A DNA stretch of 64,000 nucleotides from Brucella pituitosa (GTDB taxonomy: Bacteria > Pseudomonadota > Alphaproteobacteria > Rhizobiales > Rhizobiaceae), in NCBI RefSeq assembly GCF_003049685.1, contig NZ_PYSY02000002.1, forward strand, positions 1,091,501 through 1,155,500. Reading direction: 5' to 3'. This document shows positions 26,014 to 35,092 of the stretch, piece after piece; within the stretch, counting starts at the first letter, position 1; the number at the start of each line of letters is the position of its first letter. The notes under the pieces are model-generated. The model made no database searches. It had not been told where the DNA came from and worked only from the letters and a program-made list of their open reading frames with translations. The position numbers were made by a program, and so were the translations under genes.

Positions 26014-28536
26014 ATGAAAAGCCCCGCTTCGCGCATTCTCACTGGCTGCGCACACCCCTTGTTTGCATCACTGCTTTTAAGCGGTACGGTTTTAAGCCCC
26101 ATCCTGACCACACCTGCATTTGCACAGGCTGCAGCGCAATCCGTCGCTGTCAACATTCCGGCCGGTGCGCTTTCAACCGCGCTCAATCGTCTTGCTGTGC
26201 AAACGGGTCTGCAGATTGCATTTGATGCATCCGTGACCAGCGGGCTCAACACCTCGGGCGTTAGCGGAACCATGGCACCAGCCGACGCGCTTTCCACTTT
26301 GCTGCGCAACACCGATATCCAGTATCGCTTCACCGGCAACCGCACGGTGCGGCTGGAACGAGAAGCAACGGGAAACAACGCGGCTTTACCCGCTGTCGAT
26401 GGTGCCGTGCAGCTCGACACGATCAGCTTTTCGCAGATCACCGGCGTAAATTTTTCTGATCTGGACCCACGCGTCTCTCAGATTACCCCTGAACAGATGC
26501 AGCAGGCACAGGCCTCGACAATTCCGGAACTTATCAAAAAGACACCCGGTGTCGCAATGCTGGGCGGGGTACGCACCGAAGGTCAGTCGATTTCGATCCG
26601 CGGCTTTTCGCGCCAAAGTGATGTTCGCGTTCTCCTCGACGGTGCCCCAAAGAACTTCGAAAAATACGATCAGGGCACCATCTTCGTCGAACCTGAACTG
26701 CTCAAGCGCGTCGAGATTGAAAAGGGTGCGACCTCGGTTCGTTATGGCAATGGTGGCTTCGGCGGCACCGTGAAACTTGAGAGCAAGGACGCAGCCGATA
26801 TGCTGCGCGATGGCGAAAGCTGGGGCGCATGGGGGAAAACCGCCTACCAGACGGCCAACAAGCAGTTTCTGGAAACCGGTGCAGTTTATGGTCGCTCCAA
26901 TCTCGGCACGGGCATGACTTTCGATGGCATTGCCAGTCTGACCTGGCGCAAGGGCGACAACATGCGCGTTGGCGGCGGTGAGACTTATAATTATTCAAGT
27001 TCCGAGTTGACTTCCTTCTCTGGCAAACTTTCCGGCGAGTATGGCGGACACAAGCTAAAGGCTTCGGTTCTTTATGGTGAAAGTGCCAATTGGGGTCCAC
27101 TCGCTGCCATTCGCGGCCAGCTTCAGCCGACTAGCAACAGTCTCGTTCCGGGTACGCCCGCCTATAAGGAAGCAATGCGCAGGCTGCTTGCATGGCGTGA
27201 GCTGAAAGACTTCACTTCGGTATTCGAGCACACCTATGATGGCGATAGCGACCTCGTAAACACGCGTATCATGGCAAGCTATTCCTCAACCGACATGCAT
27301 GCAGAACGTGCTACTGGTGTGAATGGGACAGCCTCTCTTGGCGGCACCGAGAATGATGCGAAATATTCGGATTTTCATATTGAGGCCGAAAACACCTCCA
27401 ACTTCGAACTTGGCGGCATCGATCACAGCCTGAACTACGGTGTGCAATATAATCACCACGTTCGCGACGTGACGATGTTCGACATCACCAAGAAGAACGA
27501 CAAGAGTTATAATTACGGCTATTACGCGCCGTGGATCATGCCAGGCGGCAAACAGGATGTGACGTCCTTCTTCATGCGTGATCGCATGGCTATTACTGAC
27601 AAGCTGACCATCACGCCCGGCATCCGCTATGACTATGTTCGCTCCGAAGGCGAGCCAAATGCTGCTGCGATCTATAACGATCCAAAAGCCGGACACGACT
27701 ATTCGTCGGCATCTCATCATGGTTTCACACCAGCCATCAGCGCATCGTATCAGATAACGCCGAGCACCCGGCTTTTTGCCGATTGGGCTTACGCCATGCG
27801 CGCTCCCAATATCGATGAAATCTACTCGGTACAGAGCGGGCGCACCCAGACATCAGGAACCAGCAGGGATCTTGCAGTCGAGCGCAACAACACGATCAAC
27901 ATCGGCGCGGATACTTCGTTCAGCGGTATCTTTACCAGTACCGATATGCTGATGGTGCGCGGTTCCTTCTTTAACAACCACGTCACCAATCCTGTGGCGC
28001 GGCGTGTGGGCAGCGCAAACAAGGTTGGCCTGAAAGACGGCGAAGTGCCATTTTACTGGAACATGCCGTCCTACTATTCGCGCGGTGTGGAACTGGAAGC
28101 CCATTATGAGAACGATTTCATGTTCGCAGACGCCAGCCTCACTTACATGATCGGCAGACGTCAGGGCACGGTCAACAATATCCATGGACCAGACAGCTAT
28201 ATCAATGACATCATGCCGACGACGGTTGTAACGACACTCGGCTATAAACTTCCCGATCAGGATATCAATTTTGGCTGGACGGGAACCTTTGTCGACAAGC
28301 AGGACAGAACCTCATACGTCAAAGGTGACCTCAGCTACAATCGACCAAAGACTCCCGGATATGCCGTACACGACCTGTTCTTCAACTGGACCCCGACGCA
28401 AGGTTTCATGAAGGATTCCGAACTGCGTCTCGCATTGGAAAACGTATTCGACAAAGAATACGAACCATATCTGACGGATGGCATTACAGCCATGCCGGGC
28501 CGCAATCTGAAAGTTTCTTTCAGCCGTAAGTTCTGA
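26014..28536 (+). CDS. TonB-dependent receptor with STN signalling domain
   Basis: An 840-residue outer membrane receptor. I prefer the ATG at 26014 over the upstream one at 25933 because it directly begins the signal peptide (MKSPASRILTGCAHPLFASL). An STN domain follows (VNIPAGALSTALNRLAVQTG), which contacts the FecR periplasmic domain. The plug includes IPELIKKTPGVAMLGG and ISIRGFSRQSDVRVLLDG. The barrel ends in LKVSFSRKF. The extracellular segment has YAMRAPNIDEIY, resembling the FRAP motif of heme receptors. It ends the sigma-FecR-receptor operon and converges on tonB. Ligand not proven; heme or a siderophore are the candidates. Confidence 0.9.
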   Translation: MKSPASRILTGCAHPLFASLLLSGTVLSPILTTPAFAQAAAQSVAVNIPAGALSTALNRLAVQTGLQIAFDASVTSGLNTSGVSGTMAPADALSTLLRNTDIQYRFTGNRTVRLEREATGNNAALPAVDGAVQLDTISFSQITGVNFSDLDPRVSQITPEQMQQAQASTIPELIKKTPGVAMLGGVRTEGQSISIRGFSRQSDVRVLLDGAPKNFEKYDQGTIFVEPELLKRVEIEKGATSVRYGNGGFGGTVKLESKDAADMLRDGESWGAWGKTAYQTANKQFLETGAVYGRSNLGTGMTFDGIASLTWRKGDNMRVGGGETYNYSSSELTSFSGKLSGEYGGHKLKASVLYGESANWGPLAAIRGQLQPTSNSLVPGTPAYKEAMRRLLAWRELKDFTSVFEHTYDGDSDLVNTRIMASYSSTDMHAERATGVNGTASLGGTENDAKYSDFHIEAENTSNFELGGIDHSLNYGVQYNHHVRDVTMFDITKKNDKSYNYGYYAPWIMPGGKQDVTSFFMRDRMAITDKLTITPGIRYDYVRSEGEPNAAAIYNDPKAGHDYSSASHHGFTPAISASYQITPSTRLFADWAYAMRAPNIDEIYSVQSGRTQTSGTSRDLAVERNNTINIGADTSFSGIFTSTDMLMVRGSFFNNHVTNPVARRVGSANKVGLKDGEVPFYWNMPSYYSRGVELEAHYENDFMFADASLTYMIGRRQGTVNNIHGPDSYINDIMPTTVVTTLGYKLPDQDINFGWTGTFVDKQDRTSYVKGDLSYNRPKTPGYAVHDLFFNWTPTQGFMKDSELRLALENVFDKEYEPYLTDGITAMPGRNLKVSFSRKF

Positions 28537-28540
28537 AAAT

Positions 28541-28574
28541 GAAGATGCGCTGGAAAGTTTTCCGGCGCATCTTC
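28541..28574. terminator. Bidirectional terminator between receptor and tonB
   Basis: Perfect arms GAAGATGCGC and GCGCATCTTC with an internal self-complementary loop (GGAAAGTTTTCC). T-rich tracts follow on both strands. It lies between the convergent stops at 28536 and 28575. Confidence 0.85.
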
Positions 28575-29432
28575 TTATCGTCTGCTGAATTTTACAGGTG
28601 CCGTGATCGTCTTGTTGACGTCCGGTGGCGGAGTGGGAACGGGAGAGGCACGCTGGACCAGCGACAGCACCTCATTGTCAAGTTCTGGCCAGCCTGATGA
28701 TCGTGCAAGTGAAGCGGACAGCACTTTGCCGGTATCGTCGATGCGGAAGCGGACATAGACAACGCCTTCTTCCCGACGAGACTTCGCACCAGAAGGATAT
28801 TTCTTGCGGCGCTCAAGATGCGCCATCAGGCGCGACTGCCACCGCGCTGGCGTCATTGATGAGGCGAACAGACCCGATGCCGATTGCCGTGCCGCATTGC
28901 GGTTCGTTTGCGCAGCCTGAGCCTGTGCTTTGACGGCCTGTTTGGAAGATGCCTGTTCCTGCTGCCGCTGCTTGACCGGCTGCTTCTTCTGCTCTTTCGT
29001 CTTAACGATCTCTTTTTTGGGCTCCGGAGGTTTTGGCTTGGCCACTGGCAGCGGGACCTCGACCTTGTCGAGTTGCGTCAGTTCTTCCTGCTGCTCCTCT
29101 TCAACAGGCTCCGGTTCATCCTGAACCACTTCCTGCTCAACTTCTGGCTCATCGACCGGTTCTTCAACTTTCTCAGCCGCAGCACTCGCGTCCGACATCA
29201 CCTCATCGGGCGTTATTTCATTTTCTTCGGTCTCTATTGCTTCCGGTGTTTCAGCCAGTTCGATCATGATGGCGGCTGGCGGCGCGTTGTCGGCCGCTAT
29301 CATTTCCGGCTCACGCAGAAGCCAAATCGCAGCTCCTACATGCAAGGATAGTACGAGAATGCTTGCCCCCGCCCAAAGTGCAAGCTCACTTACGCCTCCA
29401 CGCAGACCGTTGCTATCGGTAGCGCCGTTCAT
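28575..29432 (-). CDS. tonB: TonB energy transducer
   Basis: A 285-residue TonB with an N-terminal inner membrane anchor (about 17-40, LALWAGASILVLSLHVGAA), a long periplasmic stretch rich in glutamate, proline, lysine and glutamine (about 50-175), and a C-terminal domain of about 90 residues (KYPSGAKSRREEGVVYVRF) that binds receptor TonB boxes. No exbB or exbD accompanies it here, so it must use proteins encoded elsewhere. Its start overlaps the Rrf2 gene by four bases, placing it at the end of the heme oxygenase operon between two receptor systems. Confidence 0.92.
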   Translation of the reverse strand: MNGATDSNGLRGGVSELALWAGASILVLSLHVGAAIWLLREPEMIAADNAPPAAIMIELAETPEAIETEENEITPDEVMSDASAAAEKVEEPVDEPEVEQEVVQDEPEPVEEEQQEELTQLDKVEVPLPVAKPKPPEPKKEIVKTKEQKKQPVKQRQQEQASSKQAVKAQAQAAQTNRNAARQSASGLFASSMTPARWQSRLMAHLERRKKYPSGAKSRREEGVVYVRFRIDDTGKVLSASLARSSGWPELDNEVLSLVQRASPVPTPPPDVNKTITAPVKFSRR

Positions 29433-29938
29433 GATGCGCCCGCCCAGACAGGTGCATCTGCGTGATCGCTTCTGCGACGCAGCTCAGACAGCATCTGCCC
29501 GTGATGGATCAAACTGCGCAGATCGCAATCAAGACAGGCCAATCTTCCATCGCTGTTCTCAATCGCAAGATCGGCAATGGTGAAATCATCGAACGCCGCC
29601 ACGAAGGAACGCATCGCAGCCTGTAACAACATGCCGAATGCGGAGCCTGATCCCGATTGCTTTGTCGATTGCTCGTCGAAGCCCGGCTGCATCAGCCGCA
29701 AAACCGTTCCTACGTTGATCATCTTTGCTGGACGCACAAGGCGAATACCGCCACCGCGCCCGCGTGAACCAACCAGAAAACCATGATGGATAAGTTCGGA
29801 TACAATCTGCGCAGCGTGATCTTTCGTCGTACCCGTTGCTTCTGCCGCTGTGCGTGTCGTCACAGCACTCTCTGCCGATGCCCGGGCACAAAGAACGAGA
29901 AACTCAATCGAAAGCTCAGCCTGTCGGGTAAATCGCAT
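29429..29938 (-). CDS. Rrf2-family transcriptional regulator, atypical cysteines
   Basis: A 169-residue winged-helix protein of the Rrf2 family. The N-terminus MRFTRQAELSIEFLVLCARA and the wing GFLVGSRGRGGGIRLVRPA match this family, to which the rhizobial iron regulator RirA and the NO sensor NsrR belong. Those proteins bind an iron-sulfur cluster with three cysteines at about 91-106. Here that segment (FDEQSTKQSGSGS) has none, and the only cysteines are Cys17, Cys136 and Cys139 (CLDC). It may bind a cluster differently or respond to another signal. It lies inside the heme oxygenase-tonB operon, so it probably autoregulates heme use. Confidence 0.85.
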   Translation of the reverse strand: MRFTRQAELSIEFLVLCARASAESAVTTRTAAEATGTTKDHAAQIVSELIHHGFLVGSRGRGGGIRLVRPAKMINVGTVLRLMQPGFDEQSTKQSGSGSAFGMLLQAAMRSFVAAFDDFTIADLAIENSDGRLACLDCDLRSLIHHGQMLSELRRRSDHADAPVWAGAS

Positions 29939-29949
29939 GACAACAATCT

Positions 29950-30405
29950 TTATTCTGAAACATGTTTAAGTTGTCGGCGTTGAGGCCCCACAAAGAGCAA
30001 CAGGCCCGCACAAAATATTCCGTTGATCGCAAATTCCAGACACAGCGCACGAGGGACAAACATGAGCGTCGCCAGACAGACCACGGCAAAGACGGCAAGC
30101 AGATAGACCCGATACAATCGCGGCCATGCATTGAGCCTTCGCCAGGCACCGATAAGACGGCGTGTGATCCTGTTCGTTTCCAGCCAGCACAAAGCTTTGG
30201 ACGAAAGCTGCACGAAGCAAAGCAAGGCACCAAAGACAAACAAGGCTGATGGCATCAACCGTACCTGACAACCGACCAGGGCTGCAGCAATCAGCAAAAG
30301 CCCCAGTGCGAGATAGCCCGCCCGCTGACGTTCATCCGGATAGATGCTCTGTCGCGAAGACGGGGTAGCCCTGCCGCTCTCTGAAGCTACGTCAGAGACG
30401 GTCAT
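29950..30405 (-). CDS. Hypothetical inner membrane protein
   Basis: About 151 residues from the ATG at 30405, which overlaps the end of the heme oxygenase gene by 14 bases; an upstream start at 30483 would lie deeper in that gene. Four apolar segments are visible: about 29-46 (YLALGLLLIAAALVGC), 50-68, 94-112 and 117-136, with basic loops (RRLIGAWRRLNAWPR). I do not recognise the family. Tight coupling to heme oxygenase suggests a membrane role in heme or iron handling. Confidence 0.7.
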   Translation of the reverse strand: MTVSDVASESGRATPSSRQSIYPDERQRAGYLALGLLLIAAALVGCQVRLMPSALFVFGALLCFVQLSSKALCWLETNRITRRLIGAWRRLNAWPRLYRVYLLAVFAVVCLATLMFVPRALCLEFAINGIFCAGLLLFVGPQRRQLKHVSE

Positions 30406-31009
30406 GAAAGATTGTCCGCACCAGTGCGTGAACGCGGCGAAAGGCAGCTTCCGCACCAGCAACAACCCGCTCCTCTTCCGCATCCGTCAGCTCGATCTCA
30501 TCAAGGGCTGCGGTAAAAGTGCGCCAGTGGAGACCACGGCCCTCCGGCGCACCAGCCAGATGACGTGCGCCGAGTTCTTCCGACAGGCCGAGTTTCAGCG
30601 CTTCCTTGAGCAAAAAGGCCGCGCCAAGGTTGGAGCCTTCCGCGACATAGAGCCAGCCGAGAGCGGTTGGCAGATCGACATCGCTACCAGCTGGGAAAGC
30701 AGGCACTCCATCTGCGACTGGCAGATCGAACCCGAGATCAGTCAGGTCCTGCCCCACCAGCGCGAAGCGACGACGACCAGCCAAGTCGGGCAGCAATCTA
30801 TCCAGCACCGCAGCATCGTAGAGCGCATCAATATCGCGATGGAACTGATACTGAACCTCAACAAACAAAGCATAGCGCTCACGGCTGGCAAACGGATCGC
30901 CTGCCATAATACTCTGATCAAGGCGTTCATGCGTTCCGGTCGTGCGCGCCTTCAAGCGCTTCGAACGAGGAAGAGCAACCGGTTGCTCAAGGACAGTGGC
31001 GTCAGTCAT
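30392..31009 (-). CDS. Heme oxygenase (bacterial HemO/PigA type)
   Basis: A 205-residue enzyme that opens the heme ring to biliverdin, carbon monoxide and iron in the cytoplasm. The start is the ATG at 31009 after GGATACACC; the longer frame to 31111 runs into an inverted repeat. The likely proximal heme ligand is His27 in RTTGTHERLDQSIM. The distal helix is seen in LGWLYVAEGSNLGAAFL, with the flexible glycines common to bacterial heme oxygenases. It heads a leftward operon with a membrane protein, an Rrf2 regulator and TonB, consistent with use of heme imported by the adjacent receptors. Confidence 0.9.
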   Translation of the reverse strand: MTDATVLEQPVALPRSKRLKARTTGTHERLDQSIMAGDPFASRERYALFVEVQYQFHRDIDALYDAAVLDRLLPDLAGRRRFALVGQDLTDLGFDLPVADGVPAFPAGSDVDLPTALGWLYVAEGSNLGAAFLLKEALKLGLSEELGARHLAGAPEGRGLHWRTFTAALDEIELTDAEEERVVAGAEAAFRRVHALVRTIFHDRL

Positions 31010-31058
31010 GTGGTGTATCCCTATTGGCAAGCGGGGTCTGATCAATATGAGCAAGACG

Positions 31059-31136
31059 CTAGTGGATTGAATTTGACGTTTGATTCCCGACTGACACAAG
31101 TGTTGTTTCAAACGTCAAACTCGAAAAATCCACTAG
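31059..31136. repeat. Large inverted repeat A upstream of heme oxygenase
   Basis: The left arm 31059-31083 begins CTAGTGGATT and ends GACGTTTGA. The right arm 31108-31136 is its reverse complement apart from a few inserted or changed bases. The arms enclose a 24-base centre. It resembles the roughly 100-bp palindromic elements known from Brucella genomes (Bru-RS type), but I cannot compare sequences here. It occupies the space where the heme oxygenase promoter would be. Confidence 0.7.
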
Positions 31137-31148
31137 ATTCAAATGCTT

Positions 31149-31221
31149 GCTGGTGGTCTGGTTCCGACATTTGTTGAATGCCTGTATCGAGGGATGCAAA
31201 TGTCGGAACCAGACCACCAGC
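31149..31221. repeat. Perfect 25-bp inverted repeat B
   Basis: The left arm 31149-31173 (GCTGGTGGTCTGGTTCCGAC, then ATTTG) is matched perfectly by the reverse complement at 31197-31221, with 23 bases between. It starts 12 bases after inverted repeat A and forms a second independent hairpin. Apart from A, B and the 31264-31291 hairpin, the 31010-31314 gap has no recognisable feature. Confidence 0.85.
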
Positions 31222-31263
31222 CTCTCTCATTACTAAGACGTTTGAGGGAGCTGCTTTTTGCAA

Positions 31264-31291
31264 TGCAAAGGCAAAAAAATCTGCCTTTGCA
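31264..31291 (-). terminator. Hairpin after the receptor-Omp fusion gene
   Basis: Arms TGCAAAGGCA and TGCCTTTGCA enclose an 8-base A-rich loop (T-rich on the transcript), 24 bases beyond the fusion gene's stop at 31315. There is no strong T-run after the stem, so it may terminate weakly or protect the transcript's 3' end. Confidence 0.55.
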
Positions 31292-31314
31292 CAAAATGCC
31301 GCACCTCAAATGAG

Positions 31315-34300
31315 TTAGAAGTGGAAGTTGAGGCCGAGCTTAACCGTGTGCGTATCCAGCGAATTGGAAGCTTTACGGCCATTCACGACACTCGAACCGC
31401 CCGAATGATCGATGTTTCCGTAGATTGGGACTTCATAGGGAATGCAAGCATCGGGATCAAAGTCGCATATCCAGGACATATTCGGGTCTTTACTGTAATC
31501 GATGATTTCAACACCAACTTGCTCCCGCGTCGTATAGTCAGCTCCTGTTCCCCCGCGTGCATTTTCGAAATTGAAGCTGCGGTTGCCGAAACGGCTATAG
31601 GTATAGTCAGCATTCAACGACCAGCGATCATTGATTGCATATTCCACACCGCCGCCAACCGTTACACCCGCACGCATTCCAGATTGTTTATCAACGAAGA
31701 AGAGGCTCGAGTTCGGCTGACCCATGATATCTTCCGCATAGCGATACTGGTCGCGGGTCTGTTTTTCATGGGCGAAGGCGATACCTGCCGTACCATAGAC
31801 GAGCCAGCGATTATCCAATGCATAGCCAAGGCGCCCACGAACAGATCCGGTCCAGTCGATATCGTAGTGCGTATTGGCCTGAATACCGGCAATATCCTTC
31901 TGTGCGGCGATCCAGTCTTCCTGCATGAACGCTGCCTGCGCACCCTTCATTCGGGTCTTGCTCACATCGGCTTCAATACCCACCACCACGCGGTTGCTGA
32001 ACTGATAATTATAACCAGCCTGCACACCGAAGAGCGCAGAGTTACCAAAGCCACGGTCGGCAGATTCACTGTTTGAAATCGGATCAGTGGAGCCGTCCAA
32101 CGCTGTCGTGGTGCCCCATGTGCGACCTGATGTCATGCCTGCATGAACACCGCCATAGAAACCGGTCCAGTCGATGCCGGGCGCCCCGCCCTGCGAGCGC
32201 GAGAATGGTGAAAGCTGCGGCAAACGCTGATCGCCACCAAAGTTACTCGTCAGCCCAGCATAGAACGTGCGGCCTGGTCCCGGCTGGTTCACCAGACCAA
32301 GCGGGTCGACATAATACTGATCCGTCAGGTTCTCGATGCGCGCGGTCGCCGTCAGGCTGTCAGTGATCTTGTATTCGGCGAAAACATCGACCAGCGTATA
32401 AGGCTTCCAGCGGGTCAGCGAGATAAATTCACCTGCACCAACGGCTGTAACATCACCATGACCGATAGCGCGTGGACCGATATAAGAAACACGCCCGCCA
32501 AGGGTCAGTCTGTCTTCCAGCATCTTCTGCGAAACTGTGAGATCCACGCTATATTTTGGCGGCACCTGATTGGTTGCGTAGTCACCATAAAGCGATTTGG
32601 CGCCGCAAGTATCAGCGGTACGGCAGAACTCTACATCAAGATAATAGTTTGCCGAAAAATCGGCTGTGAACCCACCCGCCTCATAACGACTTGAGAATTC
32701 AAGACCTGAGAAGCGTGCGCGGTCGATATTATAGACCTGCATGCCGGAGAACGAAAATTTGCCGCTATCGTCGTAAAAGTCGCGGAATGCGCGTGCAACG
32801 TAGTCTTTGACGTTCCAATTGAAGTAACTGAACTTGACCATGCCACGGTCGTCGTCATTGAGCAGACCGTCTTTGGTGAAATTGGCACCCACTTCCCAAT
32901 TGCTGGAACGTTCCGGCTGCAAAGCAGCATTCGGAACGATGGTGAATGCCGAGACGGATTCAAACAGGCTCGGATAGCGCAGCGCATTGGAATAGTTCAC
33001 ATAAAGCTGGCTGCCATCGAACGGTTCAACCGTCACGCCAACCGATGGGCTAAAGCCACCTGAATCGCGATTTGGCTCGGGGTTGAGCTGCACCGCATCG
33101 TTGGCCTGAGTGCGCCGGTCATGCGACCAGTAATGCGAGTAACGCAGGCCTGCATTCAGCGTCAGCCAGTCGACCGGCTTATAGGCAGCCTTGGTGAAGA
33201 CACCCAATTCATCGCGATAAGCATCACGCAGATTAAGCCAGCCTTCCAGTTCATTCGTATAGGCGCTGGGTCGCGTATCCTCCCTGAGATAGGAAATGCC
33301 GTAATTGAGATCGAGATCGCCGTAATCACCAAACGAAAACTTCGATGTATTGGCAACGTCACCGCCCCACATGATCGTATTGGACCCCGTGCGGAAATCC
33401 GGCGAAAGACCGAGCGACTCCGATGTCGGTATCATGTTGCCGCGCCGTGGATTGCGCAGTTCCAGTTTTGTTACCCAAAGATTGGCTTTCAGATCAATCA
33501 GCTCATTGTCATCCGGGTTCCAATAGTAACGCATGGTGCCCGTATCGAGCTTGGAACCGGATGTCAGCTCCTGTTGCACCGGCTGACTGCGATCCCCTGT
33601 GAAGCGGGATGCCAGCAGATCGCCAGCCTCGCCACGGAAGCCCGTATAACCCAATTTAAGTGTGTGACCGCCATCAAAGCGCAGCGTCGCTTTTGTCAGG
33701 AAGGATTTTGTCTCAAGCTGCGTATTGAGAATTTCTTCGCCTGCACGGTAATTCGTAAGTCCGCCGTTTTCGATATATTCGGGCCAGTTCTGGCACCAGG
33801 AGCCGGAGGTATTACAGGTTCTCGCAGGTCCGATATTCACGGGATCAGCCGATGGACCATGCTTGCCTGCATGATAATTGCCGCGCTTGCGATAGGCATA
33901 GCCTGCGAAGATGTCGTAATTCTCTTCCTTTATCGCGGCAACAACACTCGCAGAACCATTGGTCGGCGTCAGGAAAGACGGGCGATCCATTCCGTCTGGC
34001 GATCCAACAACTTCCGGGACGTCGCGTGGCGAATAAGGCCATGCATATCCGCCTTTTGCACCTGCATGAGGCGAGGAGGAATTCGATCCATACTCACCTT
34101 TCACGCGCATACCCCAATTATCGCCTTCCTTGACGATATCGTCAGCATCAAGAGTTCGAATAGCGACGTTGCCAGCAATACCGCGTGAGGACGCATCCGA
34201 ACCTTTATTGATATCAATGCCTGCAATCAGATCAGGATCAATATAGGTACGGTTGGAAAGGCCCTGATACCCCTGATAGACCGTCACACTGTTTTCAGCA

Positions 34301-34959
34301 CCATCAATGGTAGTCGCAACACGGCCCATGCCCTGCATGCCGCGAATATTGACATCTACAGAACCTGCACCATTGCGCGCTTCACCTGACATAACACCCG
34401 GTGTGCCACGGAATATATCGGCTGGGCTTGAGCCACGAAAACGCTCGATGGTTTCCGAGGAAATATAGGATGTCGGAGCCGGAGTATAATATGGAGCATC
34501 GGCACCCACCACACCGCTTCCACCTGTGACGGTGATCGTATCAAGCAATGTTGTGCCGTCAGCTGCCAAAGGAACTTGCGGGGCTTGCATGGCTGCCGAT
34601 AGTTCGGAAAGTGCTACCGTATTGCTTCCGGTGAAACGATAGGAAAGTCCTGATCCGGAAAGAATGCGCGACAAAGCATCTTGCGGCGACATTGTTCCCG
34701 ATACAGCCTGCGCCTGCTTGGCAGCGGCGATTTGCGGCTGATAAGTAACCTGCATTCCGGCCTGCCGACCAAAGCTTGCCAGTGCCGAAGCGAGTGAACC
34801 TGCAGGAATATTGAATGAAACCTGTCTTTGGGCCTGTGCCTGAGCATTTATTGTCACCGAAAGTGACAAGGCATAAATGCATGTCGACCCCAAAAGCGTA
34901 GCGGTCAGAACCCGCATTCCCAGCCGCTGCACAACATTATTCCCGACACGAAGCCCCAT
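31315..34959 (-). CDS. TonB-dependent receptor fused to an Omp25/Omp31-type outer membrane barrel
   Basis: A single uninterrupted frame of 1214 residues. It has a signal peptide (to about 45), an STN domain (VSFNIPAGSLASALASFGRQ, about 47-100), a plug (SPADIFRGTPGVMSGE, VDVNIRGMQGMGRVATTIDG) and a TonB-receptor barrel containing LRYPSLFE and LQPERSSNWEVG. This barrel ends at its own C-terminal motif YAGLTSNF (Phe907). A linker of about 22 residues leads to a complete second barrel domain (about 930-1214) of the Omp25/31 type: WTGFYGGVHAG, GVQAGYNYQ, VVGIEADVSKTRM, GSVRGRLGYALDNRWLVYG, GGGVEYAINDRWSLNADY and a terminal VKLGLNFHF. Both ends carry an outer-membrane terminal phenylalanine. It is downstream of its own FecR and sigma genes. 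Brucella Omp31 is reported to bind hemin, so the extra barrel could help capture heme; that is inference. Confidence 0.92.
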   Translation of the reverse strand: MGLRVGNNVVQRLGMRVLTATLLGSTCIYALSLSVTINAQAQAQRQVSFNIPAGSLASALASFGRQAGMQVTYQPQIAAAKQAQAVSGTMSPQDALSRILSGSGLSYRFTGSNTVALSELSAAMQAPQVPLAADGTTLLDTITVTGGSGVVGADAPYYTPAPTSYISSETIERFRGSSPADIFRGTPGVMSGEARNGAGSVDVNIRGMQGMGRVATTIDGAENSVTVYQGYQGLSNRTYIDPDLIAGIDINKGSDASSRGIAGNVAIRTLDADDIVKEGDNWGMRVKGEYGSNSSSPHAGAKGGYAWPYSPRDVPEVVGSPDGMDRPSFLTPTNGSASVVAAIKEENYDIFAGYAYRKRGNYHAGKHGPSADPVNIGPARTCNTSGSWCQNWPEYIENGGLTNYRAGEEILNTQLETKSFLTKATLRFDGGHTLKLGYTGFRGEAGDLLASRFTGDRSQPVQQELTSGSKLDTGTMRYYWNPDDNELIDLKANLWVTKLELRNPRRGNMIPTSESLGLSPDFRTGSNTIMWGGDVANTSKFSFGDYGDLDLNYGISYLREDTRPSAYTNELEGWLNLRDAYRDELGVFTKAAYKPVDWLTLNAGLRYSHYWSHDRRTQANDAVQLNPEPNRDSGGFSPSVGVTVEPFDGSQLYVNYSNALRYPSLFESVSAFTIVPNAALQPERSSNWEVGANFTKDGLLNDDDRGMVKFSYFNWNVKDYVARAFRDFYDDSGKFSFSGMQVYNIDRARFSGLEFSSRYEAGGFTADFSANYYLDVEFCRTADTCGAKSLYGDYATNQVPPKYSVDLTVSQKMLEDRLTLGGRVSYIGPRAIGHGDVTAVGAGEFISLTRWKPYTLVDVFAEYKITDSLTATARIENLTDQYYVDPLGLVNQPGPGRTFYAGLTSNFGGDQRLPQLSPFSRSQGGAPGIDWTGFYGGVHAGMTSGRTWGTTTALDGSTDPISNSESADRGFGNSALFGVQAGYNYQFSNRVVVGIEADVSKTRMKGAQAAFMQEDWIAAQKDIAGIQANTHYDIDWTGSVRGRLGYALDNRWLVYGTAGIAFAHEKQTRDQYRYAEDIMGQPNSSLFFVDKQSGMRAGVTVGGGVEYAINDRWSLNADYTYSRFGNRSFNFENARGGTGADYTTREQVGVEIIDYSKDPNMSWICDFDPDACIPYEVPIYGNIDHSGGSSVVNGRKASNSLDTHTVKLGLNFHF

Positions 34960-35092
34960 CGCTCAACCACTCCATCAATTGGTGAAAAGGCGGTTGTATG
35001 GCAGCAGCTAACGTCCGACCCTGATGCTTAAAACGAATGGAGCGCGGCGATTTTCTCCCCCGGACCAAAAAAATCAGGAAAAAATACAATTC

